This document shows positions 1 through 9,958 of a stretch of 64,000 bases of DNA, piece by piece. The stretch is from the NCBI RefSeq assembly GCF_900604485.1, contig NZ_UWOP01000001.1, positions 1,878,369 through 1,942,368 of the forward strand, given 5' to 3'. Numbering within the stretch: position 1 is the first letter of the stretch; each line of letters begins with the position of its first letter. Under the pieces are notes generated by a model. That model saw only the letters and a list, made by a program, of their open reading frames with translations, was not told the DNA's origin and did no database searches. Origin of the DNA: Enterococcus mediterraneensis. GTDB lineage: Bacteria > Bacillota > Bacilli > Lactobacillales > Enterococcaceae. A program made the position numbers and the translations under genes.

Positions 1-1226
<1,226 letters not shown>

Positions 1227-1239
1227 TCCATCGATGACT

Positions 1240-1274
1240 AAGCACTTTCTGTGAAAACAGGAAGTGCTTTTTTT
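1240..1274 (+). terminator. Terminator of eno
   Basis: AAGCACTT plus CTG pairs with CAG plus AAGTGCTT around a short loop and is followed by a run of seven T. It lies 14 bases after the eno stop. Confidence 0.85.
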
Positions 1275-1291
1275 GTGGAATACCTGCAAAA

Positions 1292-1335
1292 AAACTCTTT
1301 TGACTGATCACTGGGATCGTGTCAAAAGAGTTTTT
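1292..1335. terminator. Bidirectional terminator between convergent genes
   Basis: AAACTCTTTTGAC (1292-1304) pairs perfectly with GTCAAAAGAGTTT (1321-1333). T-runs are present on both strands, so it can stop eno readthrough and also the minus-strand gene that ends at 1340. Confidence 0.85.
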
Positions 1336-1339
1336 GTTA

Positions 1340-2248
1340 TTACAGATCAGAGACATTTTTAAGAAAAAGTGTAGGGTGGTATTCAAGCTCGCCATAATCC
1401 ACATCTTCTTTTAAAAAGCGTTGCGCCCAATTTATCGGCTGGTAGAATTCTTTGATTTCAGATGGAATCGGAACGCTAGGTTTTTTCAAAAAGTTTGGCA
1501 GCTGATCTAAAGGATCTTTTCCTACAACAAAGATGTTATCTGGATGATAAAAACGATAGTGCTCGATGACAGGGTTATTTGTTACTAGTTTGATAGGCCA
1601 ATAGATAGTTTCTAAACTGCGCAATGTCAATCCTGTTTGACCAGGGCGCATCAGTTCGACAGTCGCCTGTGCTTCCAGTGTCTTTTCCAAATATTCATGA
1701 TAAGGCATGAAACCTGCCTGACGGTGGCCGCCGATTCCAGATAAAAAGTGGAAATAGTAGCTAAGCTGCATATCATCAAAAGCCTGCTGTAGAAAGTCAG
1801 CTTCTTTTTTGCGACCGCTGTTGGTAGCGCCTAAAAACAGATCGTATTTTTTTTCGATAGTATCAGGATCAAGATCTGGTTTACGATAAAAGGAAGAGTT
1901 ATGTTTCAGATTGTATTGTTGTGCTTCTAACGCATCAAAATGGTAGATATCGTCGATTGCGGCGCTTTTTTGGGCTTCTCGGAGTAACTCTAGGTGAGTT
2001 TCCGTCAAGTGATTCCAGAAAAATAAAATGATTTTAGCCGGTGTATAGCCGCGTAATTTTTCCGCCATCGCTACTTTGAAACCATAATCCAAAAAGACCA
2101 CCAACTCAAGCTGCGCTAACTGAGAAATGTTTTCTTTATAATACTCATTGGTCAACAGGCGAGAACTGCTGACGACAGTAAATTCGGAACAAGCGGGGAA
2201 AAAATATAAGTTTTCATCATTGACTACAAGTAAAATTTGTTCTTTCAT
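1340..2248 (-). CDS. Putative CgeB-like glycosyltransferase, function unknown
   Basis: A 302-residue cytoplasmic protein with no signal peptide or membrane segment. The C-terminal third carries GQTGLTLRSLE (about 203-213) and LVTNNPVIEHYRFY (about 221-234). This pattern (small residue, GLT-R-E, then TNN-I-Y-FY-NI) is seen in proteins of capsule and exopolysaccharide clusters related to the CgeB/YkvP glycosyltransferase-like group. Assignment to that group is my inference from the motif; donor and acceptor are unknown. The start is supported by AGGAGGT seven bases upstream. The gene stands alone, convergent to eno and divergent from the iron operon, with no polysaccharide genes beside it. Confidence 0.55.
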   Translation of the reverse strand: MKEQILLVVNDENLYFFPACSEFTVVSSSRLLTNEYYKENISQLAQLELVVFLDYGFKVAMAEKLRGYTPAKIILFFWNHLTETHLELLREAQKSAAIDDIYHFDALEAQQYNLKHNSSFYRKPDLDPDTIEKKYDLFLGATNSGRKKEADFLQQAFDDMQLSYYFHFLSGIGGHRQAGFMPYHEYLEKTLEAQATVELMRPGQTGLTLRSLETIYWPIKLVTNNPVIEHYRFYHPDNIFVVGKDPLDQLPNFLKKPSVPIPSEIKEFYQPINWAQRFLKEDVDYGELEYHPTLFLKNVSDL

Positions 2249-2502
2249 GTGACACCTCCTACTTATGAATCATAACATTAGTTGAAATCGCTTAACAAAA
2301 AATTTGCTTAGGAGTTGATGATTGCAGTCGGTATAAAGATAACAACATTATGGAAACGAACAATAACAGAAAAAATATTTAATAACAAAAAATTTATTTT
2401 ATATACAGGGAACGGTTGAGGTGAATAGAGTAAATTTCTATTTAATTTTTCTCTAAATGACGAATATTCTGCAATTAAAAGAACTTAATCATTAAAAAGT
2501 GA

Positions 2503-2559
2503 TTGAAAAATAGAGCGCTTTAGCATAAACTGAGAAAGTGAGAGTGATAATCATTCTCA
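2503..2559 (+). promoter_or_regulatory. Promoter and Fur box of the siderophore uptake operon
   Basis: TTGAAA (2503-2508), a 17-base spacer and TAAACT (2526-2531) form a sigma-A promoter. TGATAATCATTCTCA (2545-2559) matches the Fur 7-1-7 consensus TGATAATNATTATCA at all but one position and covers the expected start of transcription. The rest of the 335-base gap from 2249 is AT-rich with no other feature I can support. Confidence 0.8.
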
Positions 2560-2583
2560 ATTAAAAAAGTAAAGGAATGCGCT

Positions 2584-3528
2584 ATGAAAAAAATCAGTAT
2601 TATCGTGTTATTCCTTCTAATCATTGGTTCTATTTTCGTTGGCCTTCATGATGTGACGTTATCAGGGATTTTATCAGGTGATCCATTGGCGTGGCTATTG
2701 CTGTCACAGACACGATTGCCAAGAACCATCAGTCTGGTTTTAGCCGGAGGAATATTGGGTGTTTGCGGTATGATCATGCAGCATATGATGCAAAATCGCT
2801 TCGTATCGGCGAACACCATCGGAATGATGGACAGTGCCCGATTAGGTATTTTACTGGTCATGCTGTTTTTACCTGATAGCTCGATCTTATTGCGGTCAGG
2901 AGTCGCTTTTTTGTTTGCGTATGCTGGTGTTCTGCTGTTTTTGCATTTAAGTCGCTGGCTGCCTAAAAAAGATCCAATGATCCTACCGCTGACAGGTGTC
3001 ATGTTCGGGAATATTGTCGGGTCTCTCGCTTCATTTTTCGCGTATCAGTTTCAATTGGTTCAAAATGTTTCTTCTTGGCTGCAAGGCAATTTTTCCACTG
3101 TTATGCAAGGAAGATACGAGCTATTGTATATTACGGTTCCGGTATTTTTTCTTTTATACTACCTTGCTTACCAAATCACAATCGCTGGTTTGGGAGAAAC
3201 AATGGCGAAAAATTTAGGTGTGGAGTATGGTCGTCTGCAACTGGTCGTCTTTGCTTTAGTTGCCTTAGCAAGCAGTTCGGTACTGATCATGGTAGGAAAT
3301 CTGCCCTTCTTGGGTGTTGTTGTTCCTAACTTGGTTTCATTGTTTTACGGTGATCATTTAAAAGATACATTAGGGATGACGGCGATCATTGGAAGTATTT
3401 TTTTATTGACTTGCGACATTATCGCCCGTTTGGTGATCGCGCCTTATGAATTGCCGGTCAGCGTTGTAGTAGGCGTACTTGGGGGAGCTTGTTTCTTATT
3501 TTTATTGATAAGGAGGAACGTGCGATGA
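2584..3528 (+). CDS. FecCD-family siderophore ABC permease (YclN/CeuB-like)
   Basis: A 314-residue inner-membrane permease with about eight or nine hydrophobic helices, of the FecCD (BtuC-like) family. It starts with one membrane helix (MKKISIIVLFLLIIGSIFVG) and contains the family segments TRLPRTISLVLAGGILGVCGMIMQ (cut here by the typical LPR motif near residue 47) and GNLPFLGVVVPNLV. Together with the next three genes it forms an importer for ferric siderophores, most like YclNOPQ of Bacillus (petrobactin) and CeuBCDE. The start follows AAAGGAATGCGCT. The stop overlaps the next start as ATGA, so the permeases are translationally coupled. Controlled by the Fur box upstream. Confidence 0.9.
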   Translation: MKKISIIVLFLLIIGSIFVGLHDVTLSGILSGDPLAWLLLSQTRLPRTISLVLAGGILGVCGMIMQHMMQNRFVSANTIGMMDSARLGILLVMLFLPDSSILLRSGVAFLFAYAGVLLFLHLSRWLPKKDPMILPLTGVMFGNIVGSLASFFAYQFQLVQNVSSWLQGNFSTVMQGRYELLYITVPVFFLLYYLAYQITIAGLGETMAKNLGVEYGRLQLVVFALVALASSSVLIMVGNLPFLGVVVPNLVSLFYGDHLKDTLGMTAIIGSIFLLTCDIIARLVIAPYELPVSVVVGVLGGACFLFLLIRRNVR

Positions 3529-4484
3529 TCCGTAGACTTGTTTCTCAAAAACTGCTTTGGCTCTTTTTGATCATGGTGGGGCTGATGATCGGCTACCTTA
3601 CATTCAATACATATGGCAATTGGGAATTCGCATTGCAGCTGCGTGGGAAAAAGATCGCTGCCTTTTTATTGGTGGCTCTTGTTTCTTCCATCGGCACCAT
3701 CAGTTTCCAAACGCTGACGAAAAATCAATTTCTGACCCCCGGTATCTTGGGATTGGATAATCTATATGTAATGATCCAAACACTGCTATTCTTTTTTGCA
3801 GGAGGGATCACGATGCTGGGTCAGGAAAGCACAGGTTTGTTTTTGCTGAATGTAGGGATCATGGCATTATTGAGCGTTTTATTTATCGGGGTCTTTTTAA
3901 ACAAACATTCCCATGAATTATTTTTGTTATTGATGGTGGGAATGATCGCCGGTACATTTTTTTCCAGTATCAGCAGTTTCCTGCAAGTATTGATGGACCC
4001 GAATGAATACGATCTTTTGCAAGGACGGCTTTTTGCTAGTTTCGGCAATATCAACACCGCGCATTTAGTAACTGCTGCCGGATTGGTGCTGTTTTGCAGT
4101 GTTTTCTTTTGGCTGGCGACTCCGGAGTTGGATGTACTGCATTTAGGCAAAGATCATGCCATCAATTTAGGGATCAAGCTGTCAGCCTTCCAGAAATGGA
4201 GTCTGTTGGGGATCTCTGTAATGACCGGGACTGCGACGGCGTTGGTGGGTCCGACGATCTTCTTAGGTTTTATCGTTGCGACTATCAGTTATCAGATCTT
4301 TGATACGTATCGTCATCGAGAACTGTTTCTAGGCGGTTTTTTTATCGGCGCGATCTTATTGATCGGTGGTCAGTTTTTAGTCGAACAAATTTTTCAGCTG
4401 ACGACGACCATTAGTACGATCATTCAATTTATCGGCGGAATCTTTTTTGTTGGTAAAATTTTCTCAGAAAGGAAACGGATATGA
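3525..4484 (+). CDS. FecCD-family siderophore ABC permease (YclO/CeuC-like)
   Basis: The second permease of the importer, 319 residues from the ATG at 3525. I prefer this start over an in-frame ATG at 3489 because AAGGAGG lies just upstream and it overlaps the previous stop as ATGA. It has about nine hydrophobic helices and the family's TALVGPTIFLGFIVA segment (about residues 240-255), which normally contacts the ATPase. It should pair with the product of the previous gene to form a heterodimeric membrane channel. Confidence 0.9.
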   Translation: MIRRLVSQKLLWLFLIMVGLMIGYLTFNTYGNWEFALQLRGKKIAAFLLVALVSSIGTISFQTLTKNQFLTPGILGLDNLYVMIQTLLFFFAGGITMLGQESTGLFLLNVGIMALLSVLFIGVFLNKHSHELFLLLMVGMIAGTFFSSISSFLQVLMDPNEYDLLQGRLFASFGNINTAHLVTAAGLVLFCSVFFWLATPELDVLHLGKDHAINLGIKLSAFQKWSLLGISVMTGTATALVGPTIFLGFIVATISYQIFDTYRHRELFLGGFFIGAILLIGGQFLVEQIFQLTTTISTIIQFIGGIFFVGKIFSERKRI

Positions 4485-5239
4485 TCTCTGCAAAGGAAAT
4501 TTCAAAATTTTATCAAGAAAAGCCTGTCTTAGATCATGTGGATCTGGATATTCCCCAAGGCAAACTGGTAGCGTTTATTGGACCGAATGGAGCGGGAAAA
4601 AGCACCTTTTTATCTTTAGTCAGCCGTCTTCAATCTCAATCTAGCGGTGAGATTTATTTGGATCATGAGGAAGTCCGCACATGGAAATCAAAAGCATTGG
4701 CGAAAAAATTAGCGATCTTAAAGCAAAGCAACGGTATCCAGTTAAACATCACAGTAAGGGAATTAGTCGCTTTTGGCCGTTATCCGTACAGCCGCGGCCG
4801 ATTGTCAGCCGAAGATGAAACGATAATCGATGACGCGCTGATCCAGATGGAATTGTCAGAGATGGCTGAGCGATCTATCCATACCCTATCTGGCGGACAA
4901 CTGCAGCGAGTTTATATCGCAATGATCCTAGCACAAGATACCGATTATATTTTGTTAGATGAACCATTGAATAATCTGGACATGAATCATGCCAATCAAA
5001 TGATGCATTTACTGCAAAAACTCGTGCGGGAAAAACAGAAGACTATCGTGATCGTTTTGCATGACATCAATTTTGCGGCAGGATTTGCTGATCATATCGT
5101 GGCAATGAAAGATGGCAAAGTATTTGCCGATGGATCCACAGAAGAAATCATTCAGCCGGAAATCATCAATCGGCTTTATGGGATGAATATAAAAATATGT
5201 GAAATCGATGGAAAACGATTTTGCATGTATTTTCAATAG
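4481..5239 (+). CDS. Siderophore ABC transporter ATPase (YclP/CeuD-like)
   Basis: A 252-residue cytoplasmic ATPase that powers the importer. Walker A is GPNGAGKST (about 34-42), the signature is LSGGQ (about 136-140), Walker B is YILLDEP, and the switch histidine lies in VIVLHDINFA. The FecE-type sequence ELVAFGRYPYSRGR lies between Walker A and the signature. The start overlaps the previous stop as ATGA, and the binding-protein gene follows after nine bases, so the operon is permease-permease-ATPase-binding protein. Confidence 0.93.
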   Translation: MISAKEISKFYQEKPVLDHVDLDIPQGKLVAFIGPNGAGKSTFLSLVSRLQSQSSGEIYLDHEEVRTWKSKALAKKLAILKQSNGIQLNITVRELVAFGRYPYSRGRLSAEDETIIDDALIQMELSEMAERSIHTLSGGQLQRVYIAMILAQDTDYILLDEPLNNLDMNHANQMMHLLQKLVREKQKTIVIVLHDINFAAGFADHIVAMKDGKVFADGSTEEIIQPEIINRLYGMNIKICEIDGKRFCMYFQ

Positions 5240-5248
5240 GAGGAAGAG

Positions 5249-6190
5249 ATGAAAAAAATCACTGTAGGAATTTTATGTTTTGTTTCGTTTTTTGTATTGA
5301 CAGCTTGCGGTAATCAACAAGCAGCAACATCGGCTGAAGAAGGGACTTCAGCAAAAGAAATAATAGTCGCAGCGGCAGAAGGAGAAGCCACAGTACCTTT
5401 AGATCCTCAAAAGGTCGTGGTTTTTGACAACAGTGCATTAGATACAATGGATGCGTTAGGTGTGGGTGATCGGGTGATCGGCGCTGCTACAGCAAATCTG
5501 CCTGAATACTTGAAAGAATATGACAAGGTAGAATCAGCCGGCGGGATCAAAGAACCGGACTTGGAAAAAATCAATCAAATGAAGCCGGATTTGATCATTA
5601 TCTCTGGGCGCCAACGGGATTTTGAAAAAGAATTGTCCGCTATTGCGCCAACGTTGTTTTTAAGTGTGGATACGACAAGAACTTGGGAGTCGATCCAAGA
5701 AAATATAACAACAATAGGAAAAATATTTGAGAAAGAAAAAGATGCGGAAGAAAAAATAGCAGCTCTTTCAGAAAAAATCACTGCTGTAAAAGAACAAGCA
5801 GAAAAATCTCAACAAAAAGCGTTGGTGGTTTTAGCAAACGAAGGCAACCTTTCGGCGTATGGTCCGGGTTCCCGTTTCAGTATCATCCATGATACATTCG
5901 GTTTCTTACCAGCAGATGAAACGATCGAAGCTTCCACCCATGGACAAAGTATTTCCTATGAGTATATTTTGGAGAAAAATCCGGATATTCTTTTCGTAAT
6001 CGATCGGACAAAAGCGGTAGGCGGAGATGACAGCAAGAACCAAGTCGCTGACAATGCGCTGGTGCAACAAACGACTGCCGGTAAAAACAACCAAGTCATT
6101 TCTTTAGATTCGCAAGTCTGGTATCTAGCCGGAAGCGGCTTGGAATCGCTGGAAATCATGTTGGACAATGTGAATCAAGCACTAAAATAA
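5249..6190 (+). CDS. Siderophore-binding lipoprotein (YclQ/CeuE-like)
   Basis: A 313-residue substrate-binding protein anchored outside the membrane; signal peptide with lipobox LTAC and lipidated Cys20. It has the TroA/FecB two-lobe pattern, including VVFDNSALDTMDALGV and PDLIIISGRQRDF. His231 (STHGQS) and Tyr292 (QVWYLAG) fall where CeuE uses His227 and Tyr288 to complete iron coordination by tetradentate catecholates. That favours catecholate or petrobactin-type ligands over hydroxamates (inference). RBS is AGGAGG. Last gene of the Fur-controlled operon, ended by the hairpin at 6205-6260. Confidence 0.92.
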   Translation: MKKITVGILCFVSFFVLTACGNQQAATSAEEGTSAKEIIVAAAEGEATVPLDPQKVVVFDNSALDTMDALGVGDRVIGAATANLPEYLKEYDKVESAGGIKEPDLEKINQMKPDLIIISGRQRDFEKELSAIAPTLFLSVDTTRTWESIQENITTIGKIFEKEKDAEEKIAALSEKITAVKEQAEKSQQKALVVLANEGNLSAYGPGSRFSIIHDTFGFLPADETIEASTHGQSISYEYILEKNPDILFVIDRTKAVGGDDSKNQVADNALVQQTTAGKNNQVISLDSQVWYLAGSGLESLEIMLDNVNQALK

Positions 6191-6204
6191 ATAGTTTACT
6201 AAAT

Positions 6205-6260
6205 AAACATATCCGAATGGCAAGATCGAGTTTTCGATTTTATCATCCGGATATGTTTTT
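6205..6260. terminator. Terminator between siderophore operon and pyruvate oxidase
   Basis: AAACATATCCG pairs with CGGATATGTTT, with an inner pairing of GATCGA with TCGATT, and a T-run follows. It sits between convergent genes. Confidence 0.8.
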
Positions 6261-6298
6261 ATTATTTTATTGACGGAATTCTAACGGTTTTGAGTTGC

Positions 6299-8020
6299 TT
6301 AGCGAAGCAATTCAGTCAGGCTAGGCATATTCGTTACTTCATACCGTTCTTTGAATTTGTTGATTTGTTCCTCAGAGAATTTTTCGGGATCTAGTTCCAT
6401 TGCTTCCACTGGTAATGGGCGTTCATCAGCAATCTTCACATCGATCACGACAGGACGATCTGATTTTTTAGCCGCTTCAAATGCATATTCTAATTGATCG
6501 TAAGAAGTGACAGTAAAGCCTTTGGCACCTAACGCTTCACCGACTTTTCCGTAATCTGCATCTTGCAGTAACACACCGAAGTAGGCTTTATTAGTATCTT
6601 CTTGTTCAGCTTCAATGAAACCGAAAGAATCATTCGTCAAAACGATATTGATGATCGGTAAATTGTATTTGACTTGAGTGATGATATCTTGCATATTCAT
6701 TGCAAATCCGCCATCACCGGAGATCGTAAAGACTTGTCGATCAGGATAGCTCAATTTCGCAGCGATCCCGCCAGGAACAGCATAACCCATGGTAGCGAAC
6801 CAACCGGAAGTAGTGAATGCTTGTTTGCCGTTCATTTCTAAATGACGGATCGAACTTAATGTTACATTACCGACATCCACAACATAAATCGCGTCATCTT
6901 CAGCGATGCGATTGATTTCCTTGAAGATTGGTTCGGGACGTAAAGGTGCGCGGTCATCGTCGTAAAAGCTGTGACGCCATTCATGCCAATTCTTGATGTT
7001 TTCTTGGTTTGCACGATACCAATGATCTGCTGGGCGAGCATCACCTAATTCAACTAAACGATCAAGTGCGGTGATGGCATCTCCTAAAACGGCGACATCT
7101 ACTGCGTGGCGGCGGCCGAATTTCGAGGCATCGATATCGATTTGCACAAATTTGGCATTAGGATTGAAGAAGATGCTGCCAAATGGAAAATTGCTTCCGA
7201 CAAATAAAATCAAATCGGCGACTGCCAATGCTTCGTTGGCTGGTTTGGTAGCAACACGAGCCGCAAAACCTAAGAAGTTTTCATAATCGTCAGGAATGAT
7301 CCCTTTTGCTAAAACAGCGGCCGCAACTGGCATGCTGAAATGTTCAGTGAATTTTTTGATCGTATCAAAACCACCGCGGACTCCTTGCCCAATATAAAGT
7401 ACCGGTTGTTTTGCTTCTTGAATCAACGGTAATACTTTTTCCAATTGACTTTCTTGTGGTAGAGGCAACACTTTTTGATGAGTGTTGGCAGAAGAAACAA
7501 ACGTATCTTCGATTTCTGCAAAGCCGTAATCAACTGGGATCGTAACTACTGCGACACCTTTTTGTTCGTAAGCGGCTTTGATTGCTTCATCTATTACGTG
7601 AGGCAGACTTTCAGAATTCATCACTGTACGGTTGTAGACGCTGACATCTGCGAACATTGGATTTTCATTCAATTCTTGAAAGGCATTATAGTTCATAGAA
7701 GTTGAAGGAACTTGTCCCAACAAAGCTAATACCGGCACACTGTCCATTTGTGCGTCATAAAGGCCATTGATCAAATGACTTGCCCCAGGGCCGGCAGAAC
7801 CGAAGACAGCGCCGATTTTACCTGTTAATTTGGCATCAGCTGCTGCAGCCAGTGCGCCCGCTTCTTCGTGGCGTACTTGAATATATTTTACTTCTTCTCG
7901 TTCTTCATAAAGCGCATCCATCGTAGAGTTGAAGGAACCGCCGGGAATCCCGTAGATATGATCGATTCCCCAATCTGCCATGACTTTTACCATTGCTACA
8001 CTTGCATTGATTTTTGACAT
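6299..8020 (-). CDS. Pyruvate oxidase
   Basis: A 573-residue ThDP- and FAD-dependent enzyme converting pyruvate, phosphate and oxygen to acetyl phosphate, CO2 and hydrogen peroxide. Three thiamine-enzyme domains are visible: an N-terminal Pyr domain with the catalytic Glu in VRHEEAGALAAAAD (about 50-63), a central FAD domain (about 190-330), and a C-terminal PP domain with the ThDP motif GDGGFAMNMQDIITQ (about 430) ending in NDSFGF. Sequence around GSAGPGASHLINGLYDA is that of lactobacillal Pox and pneumococcal SpxB; acetolactate synthase is less likely. RBS GAAAGAAGTGG precedes the ATG. Monocistronic. Confidence 0.9.
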   Translation of the reverse strand: MSKINASVAMVKVMADWGIDHIYGIPGGSFNSTMDALYEEREEVKYIQVRHEEAGALAAAADAKLTGKIGAVFGSAGPGASHLINGLYDAQMDSVPVLALLGQVPSTSMNYNAFQELNENPMFADVSVYNRTVMNSESLPHVIDEAIKAAYEQKGVAVVTIPVDYGFAEIEDTFVSSANTHQKVLPLPQESQLEKVLPLIQEAKQPVLYIGQGVRGGFDTIKKFTEHFSMPVAAAVLAKGIIPDDYENFLGFAARVATKPANEALAVADLILFVGSNFPFGSIFFNPNAKFVQIDIDASKFGRRHAVDVAVLGDAITALDRLVELGDARPADHWYRANQENIKNWHEWRHSFYDDDRAPLRPEPIFKEINRIAEDDAIYVVDVGNVTLSSIRHLEMNGKQAFTTSGWFATMGYAVPGGIAAKLSYPDRQVFTISGDGGFAMNMQDIITQVKYNLPIINIVLTNDSFGFIEAEQEDTNKAYFGVLLQDADYGKVGEALGAKGFTVTSYDQLEYAFEAAKKSDRPVVIDVKIADERPLPVEAMELDPEKFSEEQINKFKERYEVTNMPSLTELLR

Positions 8021-8208
8021 AGATGACCACTTCTTTCATGATTTTTTATAGTGTTATTGTATTCCTGAACGATTTTTTTATCAAACATTCTTACTCAAAG
8101 TAAGTAGGAAGCTAGATCCTGAATTTCTACAGCAGAAAAATACTGGAAATACAATCTTAATTATAGTATACCGAAACTTTGAAAAATTAACTTATTTCAA
8201 ACATTGCT

Positions 8209-8238
8209 TTGATGAATTGCTGAAAGCACCGCTAAAAT
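8209..8238 (+). promoter_or_regulatory. Probable promoter of the alpha/beta hydrolase gene
   Basis: TTGATG (8209-8214), an 18-base spacer and TAAAAT (8233-8238), 39 bases before the ATG at 8278. Pattern match only. Confidence 0.45.
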
Positions 8239-8277
8239 GCTACACTTGAAATGGTAAAAGCGAAGGGAAGAAAGCTT

Positions 8278-9219
8278 ATGTTGAAATTTATCGGAATCCT
8301 ATTGATCATAATTATTCTGCTTATAGCAGCAGGCTATTTATATTTGCGTCATTGGGCGTATTTTTTTGTCGATGCGGTTTTGCAAAGGGATAATCTTTGG
8401 TACGAAGAAGATGGACGACAAATGTTGAATCCTGGCTGGAAAAAGCAGGAAGTCATTCAAACAAATGAAACTTTTTGGCAAACAAAACAGACATGGCGGC
8501 TGGCTACTGCAGATGGGCTGCGATTACAGGCTGCCTTCTTTGATGGAGGTTCACACAACTGGGTGGTTTGTTTCCACAGTTATCGCAGTGATGGCGCTCG
8601 TGATATGGCAAGGATTGCCGAGCATTATTATCAAGCTGGATACAATGTATTGGTGCCGGATCTGCGGGCTCATGGAGAAAGCCAAGGAGAGATCATTGGG
8701 CTTGGTTGGCTGGATCGGTTGGATGTGATCGCGTGGGTGCAAAAAATAGTTGAACACGATGCCGATGCAAAAATTATTTTGCAAGGTGAATCTATCGGTG
8801 CTGCGGCAATTTTGATGGCTAGCGGTGAAAAACTGCCGTCAAATGTCAAGCTGTTGATTTCTGACAGCAGTTATACATCGGTCTACAGTGAGTTTCATTG
8901 GATGCTACGGAAACTGACAAAATATCCCATCAATCGCTTTATGAAATTAGCTAATAAATATGCCAAGAAAAAGCTCGGCTATTCTTTACGTCATGCTTCT
9001 GTGACACGTCAATTAGGCAGCAATCATTTGCCGGTATTGTTTTTACATGGTCGGAAAGACCAGTTTATTCCAGTCAAAGAAACCGCCACATTGATGGAAG
9101 CGACAGCCGGGGAGAAACAGTTGAAGATTTTTGACGGAGCGGATCATCTGCAAGCAAAAGTAACGAATACCGATGAGTATTGGCAAACGATATCTGACTT
9201 CATCAAGAAATACTTTTAA
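8278..9219 (+). CDS. Membrane-anchored alpha/beta hydrolase
   Basis: A 313-residue serine hydrolase. Residues 4-22 form one hydrophobic N-terminal anchor, so the catalytic domain probably faces outside. The fold is shown by WVVCFHSYRSDG (oxyanion region), VLVPDLRAHGES, the nucleophile elbow QGESIGA (Ser172), the acid in LHGRKDQFIP and the histidine in GADHLQA. The family includes YqkD-like and cinnamoyl esterase-like enzymes; the substrate is unknown. I chose the ATG at 8278, preceded by AGGGAAG, over one at 8251. The mobile element begins about 50 bases after the stop. Confidence 0.85.
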   Translation: MLKFIGILLIIIILLIAAGYLYLRHWAYFFVDAVLQRDNLWYEEDGRQMLNPGWKKQEVIQTNETFWQTKQTWRLATADGLRLQAAFFDGGSHNWVVCFHSYRSDGARDMARIAEHYYQAGYNVLVPDLRAHGESQGEIIGLGWLDRLDVIAWVQKIVEHDADAKIILQGESIGAAAILMASGEKLPSNVKLLISDSSYTSVYSEFHWMLRKLTKYPINRFMKLANKYAKKKLGYSLRHASVTRQLGSNHLPVLFLHGRKDQFIPVKETATLMEATAGEKQLKIFDGADHLQAKVTNTDEYWQTISDFIKKYF

Positions 9220-9271
9220 TAGCCGGTTCACAAATCTTCTTTTAGGTAACAAATAACGGGGGGATTATTTA

Positions 9272-9284
9272 AGTTAAGGATAGT
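9272..9284 (+). repeat. Left terminal inverted repeat of the element
   Basis: AGTTAAGGATAGT; the exact reverse complement occurs at 19058-19070. It lies 76 bases before tnpV and just after chromosomal sequence. Confidence 0.6.
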
Positions 9285-9359
9285 CGGATGGAGAAACTCA
9301 CAAACACACTGCTTACAGAACTCCTCGCAAAACTATAAAATTGAATGGAGAAATGTAAA

Positions 9360-9734
9360 ATGGGAAAATCATTATTTGAGCAAATGGGCGGCACATATCA
9401 CGAAGAAAGCGACTATCTTATTCCTAACCTTGCGTTACCCGCCGAAGAAGAAAAGTCTATCGGTGTTTGGGGGCGGCGGCATTTGCGGTATCTGAAAGAG
9501 TATCGCAGGGTTACATACGCAAATCTTCTAACAAGCGGTAAGTTGAATGTTTATCTTGCGGATATAGATAAGCAGGCACAGGAACGCTTTCAAATGTTCA
9601 TAGAGCAGATGAAACAGGTACAGGATATAACCGAGCAGCTAAAGGACGAAAAGCCTATGGAATGGGTACAGAGAATGAATAACGTACGGGCGTGTGCTAT
9701 GGAGATTGTTAATAAGGAAATCATATATGCATAA
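9360..9734 (+). CDS. tnpV: TnpV family transposon protein
   Basis: A 124-residue protein recognised by the TnpV sequence pattern: MGKSLFEQMGGTYH, then YLIPNLALPAEEEK, RHLRYLKEYRRVTYANLL, and a C-terminal WVQRMNNVRACAMEIVNKE. TnpV is a small conserved protein of Tn4451-type elements; its biochemical role is not established. The ATG at 9360 follows GGAGAAATG and is preferred over one at 9345. It is the first gene inside the left end, with its own terminator. Confidence 0.88.
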   Translation: MGKSLFEQMGGTYHEESDYLIPNLALPAEEEKSIGVWGRRHLRYLKEYRRVTYANLLTSGKLNVYLADIDKQAQERFQMFIEQMKQVQDITEQLKDEKPMEWVQRMNNVRACAMEIVNKEIIYA

Positions 9735-9739
9735 CAGAA

Positions 9740-9777
9740 CGGTGGCAGAGTGTGAAATCTCTGCCGCTGTTTTTTTC
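9740..9777 (+). terminator. Terminator of tnpV
   Basis: GGTGGCAGAG pairs with CTCTGCCGCT around TGTGAAAT; seven T follow. Confidence 0.8.
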
Positions 9778-9880
9778 AGAAAGTTTTGTTAAACGAGTAC
9801 ACATCTCTTGCTCGTGGAAAAGATAACTCCTATGATAGGATATTACAGTTCATCTGCTCTTTCAATTTTAGACTACCGGC

Positions 9881-9944
9881 TTGACAAGCGAACAGTTAGT
9901 AGCTATAATATAAAGGAGAACAAATGGTAGCTAAATTGTATTGA
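9881..9944 (+). promoter_or_regulatory. Consensus promoter, repeat pair and short leader ORF before tetR
   Basis: TTGACA (9881-9886), 17 bases, TATAAT (9904-9909): a perfect sigma-A promoter. GTAGCTA occurs at 9899-9905, overlapping the -10 box, and again at 9927-9933; these could be operator half-sites for the TetR protein. AAGGAG (9913-9918) precedes a six-codon frame at 9924-9944 encoding MVAKLY and ending in TGA, which runs directly into the tetR ribosome-binding site. Confidence 0.65.
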
Positions 9945-9958
9945 GAGAGGTGTCTTGA

